Counted from the stretch's first letter, positions 50,930 through 61,252 are shown. The stretch: 64,000 nucleotides of DNA from Candidatus Freyarchaeota archaeon (GCA_030587365.1 JAUQZE010000002.1:1-64000); one strand, 5' to 3'. Numbers and translations are program-made. The notes: a model not told the origin generated them from the letters alone.

Positions 50930-51160
50930 CCACCACCGTAGACTCGTATGCAGGAAGTGGCGATTAAATATATGGTTCTACCAGCTAGTTTTAGCAGTTT
51001 CAGGGCGATTCTGGCCCAGAGTGGTGTGTCGCCGTAAACGGTGGTGACACTCTCCACAGTGAGTTCGGGAGATTTTGCAGCTAGAGAAATAGCGTACTAG
51101 TCATTAACATTCAAACCTATATCGGTGTCGATGATTATTTTCTTCAATTATTATCAATCC

Positions 51161-51451
51161 TTATTTCTGCTCCAATTTGTTTGGGGTTCGTGGTTTGTCC
51201 TTTTCTGTCGGGTTTTCGGAATCTTTTTCTTCGAGTAGTTTTCTTATCTCCTCTTGATCAAATGGGCAGTGGTTTCTCGCTAGAAAATCGTAGTGTTTTT
51301 TATATCTCCAGTGAGTCTTCCCTTTTGTGAAGGCTATCGCCCATTGGTATATGTGTTTGGCTTCGCTGCCAATTCCTTTGATGCGTTTACCACACACCCG
51401 ACAGAAATAAGGCAGAACAATCACTTCTCCTTTAGATGCGAATCTGTACAT
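51161..51451 (-). CDS. Small zinc-binding hypothetical protein
   Basis: Ninety-six residues with YFCRVCGKRIKGIGSEAKHI and later NHCPFD, i.e. C-x2-C plus H and C as possible zinc ligands, and a charged Lys/Glu-rich tail. ATG start. Family not recognised. The composition and the cysteine pair argue that it is a real gene. Confidence 0.45.
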   Translation of the reverse strand: MYRFASKGEVIVLPYFCRVCGKRIKGIGSEAKHIYQWAIAFTKGKTHWRYKKHYDFLARNHCPFDQEEIRKLLEEKDSENPTEKDKPRTPNKLEQK

Positions 51452-51622
51452 CCACTACTTAAGAAAATTATTTGTTGGTATTCCATAATTTAAAGATACC
51501 TGATGGAATTCAGTCGTTAATTCTTTTTACTCCATTAGAGAAAGTGAGTTGGTTGAAATAAATTTGTTAGTAGTTACTATGATTCAGGTTTCTGGGGATT
51601 AACTGACTTTATTTTGTGGTGT

Positions 51623-52408
51623 TTATTTCCCTTTGAATATGGGTTTTCTCTTTTCCTTTATGGCTTTTAGGGCTTCGTTATGGTCTTCTGTTTGGAACAG
51701 AAGAGTTTGCTGTAGAGCGACGCACTCTAATTCTTCTTTGAGCTGAGGTAGGATTCTCCTGTTTAGTGCGGCTTTGGTTGCGGCGATGGCTCTTGTGGCT
51801 CCATTCGCTAGTTTCTGAGCTAAGGCTTCCGCTTCTTCTTCGAGTTTTTCGGCGGGAATACACCTGTTAACCAGCCCTATTCGTTCCGCTTCTTTACCTT
51901 CGATGTCGTCACCCGTGAACAGAAGTTCACTGGCTCTTCCCAAACCCACGAGCAGGGGTAAAATGTAAGTGTCTCCGTCCCCGGGGAGTATGCCTATTCT
52001 CACAAATCTTTCACTGAACTTTGCGTCCTCCGAGGCGATTCTGATGTCGCAAGCTAACGCCAAGCCGCAGCCAATGCCCAGAGCATAACCGTTAACAGCA
52101 GCTATTATCGGTTTTTCTAAACTTCTGAGTGTGATTATCAGTCTTTGTACGAAGGAACGCATAAAGCTTATTGAGTCGAATGGATTGGGGCGGGCTCCGA
52201 GTTCTGTGAGTTCAGCGCCGGAGCAGAAGGATTTGCCAGCTCCGCTAATTATAACTGCTCTCACCTCATCATCGAGATCAATTTCGTCCAGAACGTCAAC
52301 CAGTTCGTCAACCATCTGAAAATTCATAGCGTTTAACTTATCGGGTCTATTCAGGGTTATCTTACCGATACCATCTTTTTTCTCATAAATAATGGTTTCA
52401 TAACCCAA
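51623..52408 (-). CDS. Enoyl-CoA hydratase/isomerase family protein without the two crotonase glutamates
   Basis: A 261-residue crotonase-fold protein: YETIIYEKKDGIGKITLNRP, the oxyanion hole in GAGKSFCSGAEL and AVNGYALGIGCGLALACDIR. At the first catalytic site GCGLA has glycine where crotonase has Glu144. In FSERFVRIGILPGDG the Glu164 position is phenylalanine, while the Asp resembles that of PaaG-type isomerases. So it is more likely an isomerase or ring-opening type than a simple hydratase. The start TTG 52408 is preceded by GGAGG; the open frame extends another 33 codons. Stands apart from the MaoC genes. Confidence 0.85.
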   Translation of the reverse strand: MGYETIIYEKKDGIGKITLNRPDKLNAMNFQMVDELVDVLDEIDLDDEVRAVIISGAGKSFCSGAELTELGARPNPFDSISFMRSFVQRLIITLRSLEKPIIAAVNGYALGIGCGLALACDIRIASEDAKFSERFVRIGILPGDGDTYILPLLVGLGRASELLFTGDDIEGKEAERIGLVNRCIPAEKLEEEAEALAQKLANGATRAIAATKAALNRRILPQLKEELECVALQQTLLFQTEDHNEALKAIKEKRKPIFKGK

Positions 52409-52678
52409 ACAAGCAACCTCCACAAAAATAATTACTAAAGTCTTATGATACACCAACCCTTTTAAAACTAGACCCCAAAAAGAATCATAAAAAACCTTAC
52501 TAACCATTTTCTAGCTTCCATAGAAAAAACTGCCTAAAAAGATTAAAGCGATAAAGACTAAGAAATGAAGTCAATAGAAAAAGCAAAGTAATCCCAAAGA
52601 AAATCAGGTGATTGCCTAAAGGAACCAAAATAATAAGAAAAAAATTGGAAATTAAATATTCAAAATGAGGAATTGAGA

Positions 52679-53584
52679 ATGGATGTGGAAGAATTTAAAA
52701 AGTGGATTACTAAGGAAATTAAAAGGTTTGTAAGGGAAGACCCTGGAAATCGGCTGGAAAAGTTGGATTGTTCTCCCATTTTTGAAGAACCCTTGGTTGG
52801 ATTTGTGGCGGGTGGTGACCCCATTTTCTACAAATTGAAAGAGGTTATTGGGGAGTTCCACCTTACGCCGTATGAGGCTATGTCAGAAGTTGCGAAGGAG
52901 AGAGGTGTTCCTGTTCCTTCCGAAGAAGAAATTGGAGTCATCTCGTATATACTTCCTATCTCCAAGAAGACAAGAAAAGAGAATGCCCGTATGAAGGATG
53001 GGCCTTCTGAGCGTTGGGCTCATACTCGCCTTTTTGGTGAGGAGTTTAATCGAAAGCTAGAAGCTCATATTGTTTCCTTTCTTGAAGAGAAAGGATATTT
53101 CGCTGTCGCACCTGAACTCGAAAGAAGCCTTTTTCGAATGTTGGTTGACGAAAAGGTCGGATGGGCTTCCACTTGGTCTCAACGCCATGTGGCCTTCGCC
53201 GCGAATTTGGGCACCTTCGGCCTTTCAGATGGGTTAATCAGCGAGAAGGGAAAGGCACACCGAGCTGGCAGTGTTATTGTGAACCAAAGGTTAGATTCTC
53301 CTCAGAGAACTAGTGATATCCATAGAGATTGTCGCTTTTTCCAAAAGGGAAGTTGCAAAAGGTGTGTAAAAAGATGCCCTGCTGGTGCAATTACTGAAGA
53401 AGGACACGACAAGAATAAATGCCAAGAGTTTGTATTCAAACAAATTCCAACAATTAAAGAAAAATACGATATTGATATTTACGCCTGCGGGTTGTGCCAA
53501 ACAGCCGTACCATGTGAAGAAAAAATTCCAAGAAAAAAAGAGAAGAGAGAAGAAAGAAGGAAGAGGAGAGGGAGAAGAAATTAG
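52679..53584 (+). CDS. QueG-like 4Fe-4S protein (epoxyqueuosine-reductase-related)
   Basis: A 301-residue protein. The middle reads FAANLGTFGLSDGLI and AGSVIVNQRLDSPQ, the cobalamin-fold landmarks of the QueG/reductive-dehalogenase superfamily. It then has ferredoxin cysteines CRFFQKGSCKRCVKRCPAG and a second set around CGLCQ...VPCEEK. The C-terminus is a Lys/Arg-Glu tail. The ATG 52679 has GAGGA seven bases upstream. It lacks the long QueG C-terminal HEAT part. The substrate is not queuosine for certain; a corrinoid-linked reductase is possible. Confidence 0.65.
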   Translation: MDVEEFKKWITKEIKRFVREDPGNRLEKLDCSPIFEEPLVGFVAGGDPIFYKLKEVIGEFHLTPYEAMSEVAKERGVPVPSEEEIGVISYILPISKKTRKENARMKDGPSERWAHTRLFGEEFNRKLEAHIVSFLEEKGYFAVAPELERSLFRMLVDEKVGWASTWSQRHVAFAANLGTFGLSDGLISEKGKAHRAGSVIVNQRLDSPQRTSDIHRDCRFFQKGSCKRCVKRCPAGAITEEGHDKNKCQEFVFKQIPTIKEKYDIDIYACGLCQTAVPCEEKIPRKKEKREERRKRRGRRN

Positions 53585-53849
53585 AGAGAAGAATAAAGAA
53601 ATAATATTCTTCAATTATAGTAGCAGAAGGTGATTTTCACAGATTACTAGAGTCGCGATAGTACATAGGAACAATGTCTCGGGATTTCCTGCTATTATAA
53701 TGAGAGTTAGAAAAAAACTAAAAATGAGAACTGGAAACATTTCATCAATACAAAATCCAGTGGACCATTTATTATCCGGAAGGGAAGTACCCAAAGGGGA
53801 AAGTAGTGTTTTTTCGGTGTTATTGTGTGGAGAAAGATCATTCATATGC

Positions 53850-54224
53850 TTATTTAATTACTGAGACCTTGTCCTCGCTTAAGTGTTCGGTTATGTGTTC
53901 CAAGATTGGTATTAGCCTTGCGGCGAGTACTTTTTTGTTATGTAGAATCATTTCTTGGATTGTGATTGCTAATCCATCTGTTCTATTTGCGAATTTTATC
54001 ATTCCTAGGTCGTGGAAAACCCACATACCGCAAAGCAACTTCCGCATCTCTTCATTACTGACATTTTCTTCGGTTGTAATCGCCTTTTTGAATCTTTCCA
54101 TCAGGTGTTTTGCTGTGTTGTTGCTAATTAGTTCAGAGAGTTCGTCGACTTCCATTACCTTGCAATGGAGTCTAAAGTGTGCGTTACCTAGATGTTTCTG
54201 TAGTTCCGAAAGCGTTATCTCCAA
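53850..54224 (-). CDS. Unrecognised small helical protein
   Basis: A 124-residue all-helical protein starting MEITLSELQKHLGNAHFRLH, with two hydrophobic helices near VFHDLGMIKFANRTDG and AARLIPILEHITEH. TTG start with GGTGA upstream. No cysteine motif, no TM segment. Family not recognised. It stands alone in an AT-rich area downstream of the large TPR gene. Confidence 0.4.
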   Translation of the reverse strand: MEITLSELQKHLGNAHFRLHCKVMEVDELSELISNNTAKHLMERFKKAITTEENVSNEEMRKLLCGMWVFHDLGMIKFANRTDGLAITIQEMILHNKKVLAARLIPILEHITEHLSEDKVSVIK

Positions 54225-54567
54225 GTTGTGTTCACCAGAATACAGCCATAACGTGGTTATAATTCATGTATACTTCAACAGTATTACATTATTTAAGATT
54301 TTTTTAGTTAAAAAATATACAAAAATCAAAATATATATCAAAATGAAGATTTAAGAAAACCGCTGGGATTAGGCTGAATTTCCTTAACTAATCACTTTTT
54401 TCTGAAGCTGGCCAGTTTTTCAATTATAGCCTCCTTGTATTTGAGCATTTCAATTTTTCTGAAATTAGTTGAACCATTTTTCACGAATTAGTTTTAGCTC
54501 TTCTACCGTCGGAAGCAAAAAGAATAGTTGCTAAAAGTTGTTCAGAATATTTGGTGGGTTTAGAAAA

Positions 54568-56979
54568 CTATAATTGTTTAGCTAGCTCAGGGAACTTGTT
54601 TAATACTCTGAGATAGAAGGTTTTTCCGGGTTCCTTTTTCTTTAGGAAGCCGTAGGATTTGAATATTGTGGGGAGTATTGATTCCGCCCATTTCAGGTAG
54701 TTTAATTCTTCTGAGAGTTTGAGGCAGAGTTCAAAGTAGGCGACTGCACTATGGATTTCACCCTTACTCATCAGAACTAATCCCATGTTAGAGTAGTCTG
54801 TTATAATCTCCTCCTTATTTCCAAGGTCTTTATGTATTTTTAGGGCTTTCTCAAAAAGTTCTAGGGAGGAATCTAAATTGTTTTCATCCGCCTTAATTTT
54901 CCCCATATCGGTGTAGTTCTCCGCAGCCATTTCGAAGTTTCCGAGTTCTTTGTTTAAACTTAGTGCTCTTTCAAGGTAGGCGAGAGCTTCCTTTCTCTTA
55001 CCGGATTCCCTCAAAACCGAGGCGATGTTACTACAGTTAGCAGCCAAGGCTTGTGTGCTTCCCATATCTTCATTGAGTCTTAGGGCCTGCTCAAAATGTT
55101 GGAAAGCCTCGCTCAAATTGCCTTTCGTTTTTAGAGTAACTCCCATATTATTGTATTCTATTGCTGTTTTTCGTTTGTCGCCCAGTTTCTTGTGAATCTC
55201 CAGTGCCCTCTCGTAGTACTTTAGGGCATCGTCAAGCCGCTCCTTCTTGTAATAAGCTGTTCCAATATTACTGTAGTCCTCCGAAACGGATTTGTCATCT
55301 TTTAGTTCTTGGTCTACTCCTAGAGCCATTCCATAATACTTTAGAGCTTCGTCAAACTTCCCTGTAAGGGAGAGTACAAATCCAAGGCCCTCGTAGGCGG
55401 CGGCTGAGAATTCTTTATAGTCGATGTTTTTAACGAGAGACTCGAGTTTCTTGAATTCTTGGAAGGCTTCCTCATACATCTTGAGATTTAGTGCACAGAC
55501 TCCCTTTTTACCCTGTATCGCAGCGATATCGTACTCTGTTCGAAGCAAACTCTGCGCATCTTCGAAAAACTGATAGGCCTCTTGAAGGTTTCCTAGAGAG
55601 TAGTGCACCATTCCAGTATAGTACGATGAGGCTCCTTTTAGTTTGGGCGAACCAGTTTTCTCGTAGCAGTTGTTCAACTCTTCAACAGCCTCATCAAATT
55701 GGCCCTTCCTAATTTTTATCAGTGCTTCTAGGATTTGTAGAATGGTTGGATCCACGCCTTCGGCGTATGAGTGAGCTTCCTTGATGCTCTCCTCGGATTT
55801 TGCTAAGTCACCGTACAGTAGAAGGTGGTAACCTAGTTGTGAGTAGTATTCAAATTGTAGTGATTTGTTCGTTACCGGTTTAATCGTGGAGAGTTCGTTT
55901 AAAGTGTGGTGGCTGGGAATTATTCTTCCCTCAATTATCGATAGGGCGGTTAATAACTCGTCCTTCTTTTTTGTAGTAAGGTGAATGATAAGGTCTCTCT
56001 TCAAATGCTCTAGGAAAACCAGCACCCTCAATTTTTGTTCTTTCTCCATAAATCGGAAAGGATCCGGTTCTAAAACCATCTGGTTCGTAAGTTGCTCTAG
56101 ATGCATCTTTTCTATCTCTAACAAGCTCTCACGAAAATCAACATCGTCCAGCGCATCAATAATGCTAGGATTTAGGGGAAGAAACATTTTGCAGAAATTA
56201 CTCTTCAGACTCCCCGCCCTCAAACCATACGATTTTTCACCTTCAAAAAAGCAGGGAAACTCAGAAATATTCAGAACGCTTTCATATTTAACTTGGTCGC
56301 TCTCCGTTATTCCCGGAATTCTGACTATACTCGGCAATTTCAAAAATTTCTTAATCTCCGATTCGGATTTCACCACACTAGGAGTAAATTCAAGAACTCT
56401 CCTGGCTGGCTTTTCAGGTTCTTCAACCCGAACCCCGCCGACTTGCGCTTTTTCAAAACTAGCTGAAAAAATAGCATAATTTTCCGGGTCTACGCTGACG
56501 AGCTCCTCCATAATTTTCGATACTCCCAAACTGCTCAGCGAACCGAAAAGCTTCTCCCTGAAGTTTTTAATTGAAATCCGGAAAGCCTCACCCAGCCCTT
56601 TAAGATCACCCAAATCTCCATAAAGGGAAAAAACGTTCAGAAGAGCATGAGTTAAAGTTTCGGGAACAATCCTATTCAATTCCAGAAGATCCGCCTCCCC
56701 TGAAGGCAGGAAAGCATCCTGAATTGGGAAAATTTTCACCGCCAACCCAAAGACTTCAGATAAGGTGTTCTCGTTAAGCCTGTCCAGAATAATCTTTTGA
56801 GCCCCTTTATCAACATTCTTCAACTCACTCTTAAAAAGGTCAAGAAACAGCCCAAACCTCTTCTTAGGCCACCAATCAATACAAGACTCAATAATCCTTA
56901 CGAGATTCTCAGAAGGCAAACCCATTACAAGGAACGTGACCGTCTCCGCCACAAAAACATCCTCCACTAATAGATACAT
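54568..56979 (-). CDS. Large TPR protein with unidentified N-terminal half
   Basis: An 803-residue soluble protein. Residues 1-350 have no recognised motif (helical, with DLGDLKGLGEAFRISIKNFR). From about 400 on there are some 10 TPR units, e.g. YSNIGTAYYKKERLDDALKY and YNNMGVTLKTKGNLSEAFQH, of the kinesin-light-chain/TPR_12 type with D-K-K-L-G linkers. Probably a scaffold or signalling adaptor. ATG 56979. Composition is G/T-rich at the 5' end and A/C-rich at the 3' end. Confidence 0.75.
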   Translation of the reverse strand: MYLLVEDVFVAETVTFLVMGLPSENLVRIIESCIDWWPKKRFGLFLDLFKSELKNVDKGAQKIILDRLNENTLSEVFGLAVKIFPIQDAFLPSGEADLLELNRIVPETLTHALLNVFSLYGDLGDLKGLGEAFRISIKNFREKLFGSLSSLGVSKIMEELVSVDPENYAIFSASFEKAQVGGVRVEEPEKPARRVLEFTPSVVKSESEIKKFLKLPSIVRIPGITESDQVKYESVLNISEFPCFFEGEKSYGLRAGSLKSNFCKMFLPLNPSIIDALDDVDFRESLLEIEKMHLEQLTNQMVLEPDPFRFMEKEQKLRVLVFLEHLKRDLIIHLTTKKKDELLTALSIIEGRIIPSHHTLNELSTIKPVTNKSLQFEYYSQLGYHLLLYGDLAKSEESIKEAHSYAEGVDPTILQILEALIKIRKGQFDEAVEELNNCYEKTGSPKLKGASSYYTGMVHYSLGNLQEAYQFFEDAQSLLRTEYDIAAIQGKKGVCALNLKMYEEAFQEFKKLESLVKNIDYKEFSAAAYEGLGFVLSLTGKFDEALKYYGMALGVDQELKDDKSVSEDYSNIGTAYYKKERLDDALKYYERALEIHKKLGDKRKTAIEYNNMGVTLKTKGNLSEAFQHFEQALRLNEDMGSTQALAANCSNIASVLRESGKRKEALAYLERALSLNKELGNFEMAAENYTDMGKIKADENNLDSSLELFEKALKIHKDLGNKEEIITDYSNMGLVLMSKGEIHSAVAYFELCLKLSEELNYLKWAESILPTIFKSYGFLKKKEPGKTFYLRVLNKFPELAKQL

Positions 56980-57233
56980 AACTCTAAATAGTTAATATAT
57001 TTATTTTGATTACTCTCTATTAATATTTTACCAGCCCTAAACAACTGGTTCCGCAAACCTTCCTTTAAGAAAGCTCGCAACGACCCTCCAAGAAAGAGAA
57101 ATCAAGGATAGTCAGAACATAAATTAAATCCAAAACAATAAAAATAATAACCACAAGAAACAAGAATTAAAAGGGGACGAAAGCAGCTCCGAATAGATTA
57201 TTTGAAAAATATAAACACCCGGAGTTAAAATTC

Positions 57234-58922
57234 ATGACGAAACAAAGTTCTAGAGAGAAAGACTGCAAGACCCAGCAGGAACCGGAGAAACCCCACTACC
57301 CCATCCAGGAGAGCTATAACTCTGGTGATATACATTACAAAAGGGGACTATCTTTTCATATCCTTGGTCTATTCGATGAGGCGATGCAGGAATACAGAGA
57401 AGCAATAAAAATAAACCCAGACCACCCCGAAGCACACCACAAACTTGGACTTATCCTTGAGAGTAAACGGCTGCTCGACGAGGCGATAAAAGAGTACAAG
57501 GAAGCAATACGAATAAACCCAGACCACCCCGACGCACATTACGACCTAGGGAATGTGCTTTATTCTAGTGCTCTGCTAGATGAGGCGAAAAAGGAATACA
57601 TAGAGGCGATAAAAATAAATCCAGACCATGCAGGAGCACACAACAACTTGGGAAACATATTTTATCTTAAAGGTCTGGTCGACGAGGCGATAAAGGAGTG
57701 GAAAGAGTCGATACGAATAAAACCGGACAACGCCGCAGCCCATAACAACCTGGGACTTGTCCTCGCGGATAAGGGGTTGCTGGACGAGGCAATACAGGAA
57801 TACAGAGAGGTATTAGAAATAAATCCAGACCATGCCGTAGCACACTACAACCTAGGAGTTGCCCTTTACAAGAAGAGACTGCTAGACGAGGCAATACAGG
57901 AACTCCGAGAGACGATAAGAATAATGCCAGACCAGACCTTCGCCCACGACAAGCTTGGAAACGCTCTTAGGGCTAAGGGTCTGTACGACGAGGCGATAAA
58001 AGAATACAAAGAAGCCATAAAAATAAGACCAGACTACTCCGACGCACACTACAACCTAGGGAACGCCTTTAAGGCTAAAGGCCTCCTCAACGAGGCGATG
58101 CAGGAATGGAGAGAGACGCTGCGAATAAACCCAGACTACGATGATGCACACAACAATCTGGGGAACGCCTTTAAGGCTAAAGGCCTCCTCGATGATGCGA
58201 TACGAGAATACAGGGAAGCATTAAAAATAAATCCAGACTATGCCGAAATCCACTACAACCTAGGAAACGCCCTTGCGGATAAGGGGCTGCTGGACGAGGC
58301 GATACAAGAATATAGAGAGACGATAAGAATAAAACCAAACTATGCTTTAGCCCACCTCAACTTGGGGAATACCCTTAGGGTTAAGGGACTGCTAGACGAG
58401 GCGATAAGGGAATACAAAGAGGTAATACGAATAAGCCCAGACGCCGCTGATGCACACAACAATCTGGGAGTCGCCCTCAGGGATAAGGGGCTGCTAGACG
58501 AGGCGATACAGGAATACAGAGAGACCCTAAGAATAAAACCAGACGATGTCGACACTCACTACAACCTAGGGGGTGTCCTTAGGGCTAAAGGTTTGCTTGA
58601 CGAAGCGATACTGGAATATAGGGAGGCACTAAGAATAAATCCAAATTACGCCAACGCCCACGTCAACCTTGGGATTGTCCTTTTTGATAAGGGGCTGCTA
58701 GACGAAGCGATACAGGAATACAGAGAAGCGTTAAAAATAAAGCCAGACCTTGCCTTAGCCCACTACAACCTGGGGCTTGCTCTCAAGGATGCGGCGGATT
58801 TTGACGAAGCCTTAGATGCCTACAAGAATTTCATCAAGTACGCGTCGCCGAAGAAGTACGCTCAATTTGTTGAGAAAGCTCATCAACACATTCAGGAGAT
58901 AAAAGGAGGAGGAAAAGCATGA
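57234..58922 (+). CDS. TPR protein 1 of a three-gene tandem family, about 15 repeats
   Basis: A 562-residue protein made almost only of canonical 34-residue TPRs (G-L-L-D-E-A-I-Q-E-Y-R-E-A-L-R-I-N-P-D), ending in a capping helix around FIKYASPKKYAQFVEKAHQH. A charged 35-residue leader precedes the first repeat. ATG start. The DNA shows a strong 102-bp period. Such superhelices bind peptide or protein partners. It is the longest of the three paralogues; a 76-bp spacer separates it from the next. Confidence 0.85.
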   Translation: MTKQSSREKDCKTQQEPEKPHYPIQESYNSGDIHYKRGLSFHILGLFDEAMQEYREAIKINPDHPEAHHKLGLILESKRLLDEAIKEYKEAIRINPDHPDAHYDLGNVLYSSALLDEAKKEYIEAIKINPDHAGAHNNLGNIFYLKGLVDEAIKEWKESIRIKPDNAAAHNNLGLVLADKGLLDEAIQEYREVLEINPDHAVAHYNLGVALYKKRLLDEAIQELRETIRIMPDQTFAHDKLGNALRAKGLYDEAIKEYKEAIKIRPDYSDAHYNLGNAFKAKGLLNEAMQEWRETLRINPDYDDAHNNLGNAFKAKGLLDDAIREYREALKINPDYAEIHYNLGNALADKGLLDEAIQEYRETIRIKPNYALAHLNLGNTLRVKGLLDEAIREYKEVIRISPDAADAHNNLGVALRDKGLLDEAIQEYRETLRIKPDDVDTHYNLGGVLRAKGLLDEAILEYREALRINPNYANAHVNLGIVLFDKGLLDEAIQEYREALKIKPDLALAHYNLGLALKDAADFDEALDAYKNFIKYASPKKYAQFVEKAHQHIQEIKGGGKA

Positions 58923-58998
58923 GGGACTTCAAAGATTTCATCGGTGGTAAGTTTGAAGATTCGAAGTATGAATATAAATTTTGTAGGAGTGATAGAAT

Positions 58999-60183
58999 TT
59001 GAGTGATGAGCATTTTAAAAAGGGACTGTCGTTTTATAATCGTGGTCTGGTTGATGAGGCAGTAAAAGAGTACAAGGAAGCGATAAAAATAAAACCGGAC
59101 AACGCCGAAGCCCACTACAACCTAGGAAATATATTTTACAAGAAAGGGACGCTTGATGAAGCGATTCAAGAGTACAGAGAAGCGATACGAATATGCCCAG
59201 AAGATGCTGACATCCACTACAACCTGGGGGTTGCCCTTTTTGATGAAGGGCTACTGGATGAGGCAATAAGAGAATGGCAAGAGGTTATAAAAATAAATCC
59301 AGAATATGCCTCAGCCCACTATAATTTAGGAAACGCCCTTTATGATAATGAACTGCTGGATGAGGCGATACAGGAATATCAAGAAGTACTAAGAATAAAT
59401 CCGGATCATGCAAACGCCCACCACAATCTGGGGCTTGCCCTGGCGGATAAGGGGCTGCTCGACGAGGCGATAAAAGAGTATAACGAAGCAATACGAGTAA
59501 ATCCAGACCATGCAGAAGCACACCTCAACTTGGGTAATGCACTTTATTGTGAAGGACTGCTTGAGGAGGCGATACAGGAATACAGAGAGGCAATACGAAC
59601 AGACCCAGACCTATTCGATGTTCACTATAACTTAGGGCGTGCCCTTTATGATGTGGGGCTGCTCGACGAAGCATTAGAAGAATACAGAGAGGCAATAAGA
59701 ATAAAACCAGATGAAGTCGACGCCCACTATAATCTGGGGCTTGCCTTTGAGGATAAAGGGCTACTCGATGAGGCGATGGAAGAATACAGAGAGGCAATAA
59801 GAATAGATCCAGAACAAGCCGACGCCCACCTCAACTTGGGGTTAACCCTTGTTACTAAGGGGCTAGTCGACGAGGCGATTAAGGAATTCAGAGAAGTGAT
59901 AAGAATAAACCCAGACGAGGCAGTAGCCCACAAAAATCTAGGGATTACCCTCGCCGATAAGGGACTGCTAGACGAGGCGATTAGGGAACTCGAAGAGGCA
60001 ATAAGAATAAAACCAGAATACCCCGAAGCATACTACAACCTGGGGCTTGCCCTAGAGGCTGTAGAAGACTTTGAAAAAGCCATAGAAGCGTACCAGAATT
60101 TCATCAAGTATGCTCCTCCGCAGTATGCAGAACAAGTTGAGGATACGCGTAAACACATCCGTGAGATGAAAGGAAAAAGATGA
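58999..60183 (+). CDS. TPR protein 2, about 11 repeats
   Basis: A 394-residue TPR protein whose beginning, MSDEHFKKGLSFYNRGLVDE, is repeated in the third paralogue and whose end (FEKAIEAYQNFIKYAPPQYA) matches both others. TTG start with GGAGTG upstream. Fewer repeats than copy 1, as expected if unequal recombination between 102-bp units adds and removes repeats. Confidence 0.85.
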   Translation: MSDEHFKKGLSFYNRGLVDEAVKEYKEAIKIKPDNAEAHYNLGNIFYKKGTLDEAIQEYREAIRICPEDADIHYNLGVALFDEGLLDEAIREWQEVIKINPEYASAHYNLGNALYDNELLDEAIQEYQEVLRINPDHANAHHNLGLALADKGLLDEAIKEYNEAIRVNPDHAEAHLNLGNALYCEGLLEEAIQEYREAIRTDPDLFDVHYNLGRALYDVGLLDEALEEYREAIRIKPDEVDAHYNLGLAFEDKGLLDEAMEEYREAIRIDPEQADAHLNLGLTLVTKGLVDEAIKEFREVIRINPDEAVAHKNLGITLADKGLLDEAIRELEEAIRIKPEYPEAYYNLGLALEAVEDFEKAIEAYQNFIKYAPPQYAEQVEDTRKHIREMKGKR

Positions 60184-60265
60184 AGGGCTCAGGATTTCTT
60201 TGGTTGTTTGTAAGTTTGAGATTACGAAAGAATAGAAGGTAAACTGTTAGCAGGAAGGTTGGAAC

Positions 60266-61252
60266 TTGAGCGATGAACATTTCAAAAAGGGAGCGTCATT
60301 CCATGATCGCGGTATGCTCGACGAGGCGATAAAAGAGTACAGGGAAGCGATACGAATAAAAAAAGACAACGCTGACGCGCACTACAATCTGGGAAATGCC
60401 CTTTATGAAAAGGTTTTGCTCGACGAAGCGATAAAGGAATGGAGGGAAGCGATAAGATTAAAACCAGACTTTGCGTCTGCCCACTTTAACCTTGGAAACG
60501 CCCTTTATAGTAAAGGGATGCTCAACGAGGCGATAAAACATTACAGGGAAACAATAAAGATAAAAAAAGACCACGCCAACGCACACTACAATTTGGGAAT
60601 TGCACTTAAGGATAAGGGTTTGCTTGATGAAGCTATCCAGGAATACAGGGAGGCGATAAAAATAAGCCCAGAACATGCTGACGCATATTACAACCTTGGA
60701 AACACCCTTTTTGCTAAAGAATTATTTGATGAGGCAGCACAGGAGTTCAGAGAGACGATAAAAATAAGACCCGACCACGCATCAGCCCACTACAACCTTG
60801 GCAGAGCCCTTTATAGTAAGGGATTGTTTGATTAGGCGACAGAGGAATGGAGAGAAACAATACGACTAAAACCAGATCATGCCTCAGCTCATATCAATTT
60901 AGGGATCGCCTTTGTTGCTAAAGGGCTGATAGATGAGGCGATAGAGGAGTGGAAAGAGGCAATAAGATTTAAACCGGAGGATGCCACAACCCACAACAAC
61001 CTTGGTAATGCTCTTCAGACCAAGGGGCTGCTAGACGAGGCGATACAGGAGTACAGGGAGGCTGTAAGACTAAAACCAGACTATGCCCTGGCATACAACA
61101 ATCTGGGGCTTGCCCTTGAGGCGGCAGGTGACTTTGATGGAGCTGTTGAAGCGTACCAGAATTTCATCAAGTATGCGTCTCCTCAATATATGCCACTGGT
61201 TGAGGATGCGTGTCAACGTATCCGAGAGATAAAAGGGAAAAGGGAAAAATGA
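60266..61252 (+). pseudogene. TPR protein 3, about 9 repeats, interrupted by an amber codon
   Basis: TTG 60266 opens a frame starting MSDEHFKKGASFHDRGMLDE. At 60833-60835 TAG stands where every other repeat has GAG (L-F-D-E-A becomes L-F-D-stop-A). After it the frame goes on for four more TPRs to the usual cap (AYQNFIKYASPQYM) and TGA 61250-61252. A single GAG-to-TAG change therefore splits a 328-codon gene. The first 189 residues could still make a short TPR protein. Otherwise undamaged, so the mutation looks recent. Confidence 0.75.

Noticed and set aside
57234-61252. CRISPR-like periodicity
   Set aside because: The 102-bp period is coding TPR repeats; there are no identical short repeats with unique spacers.
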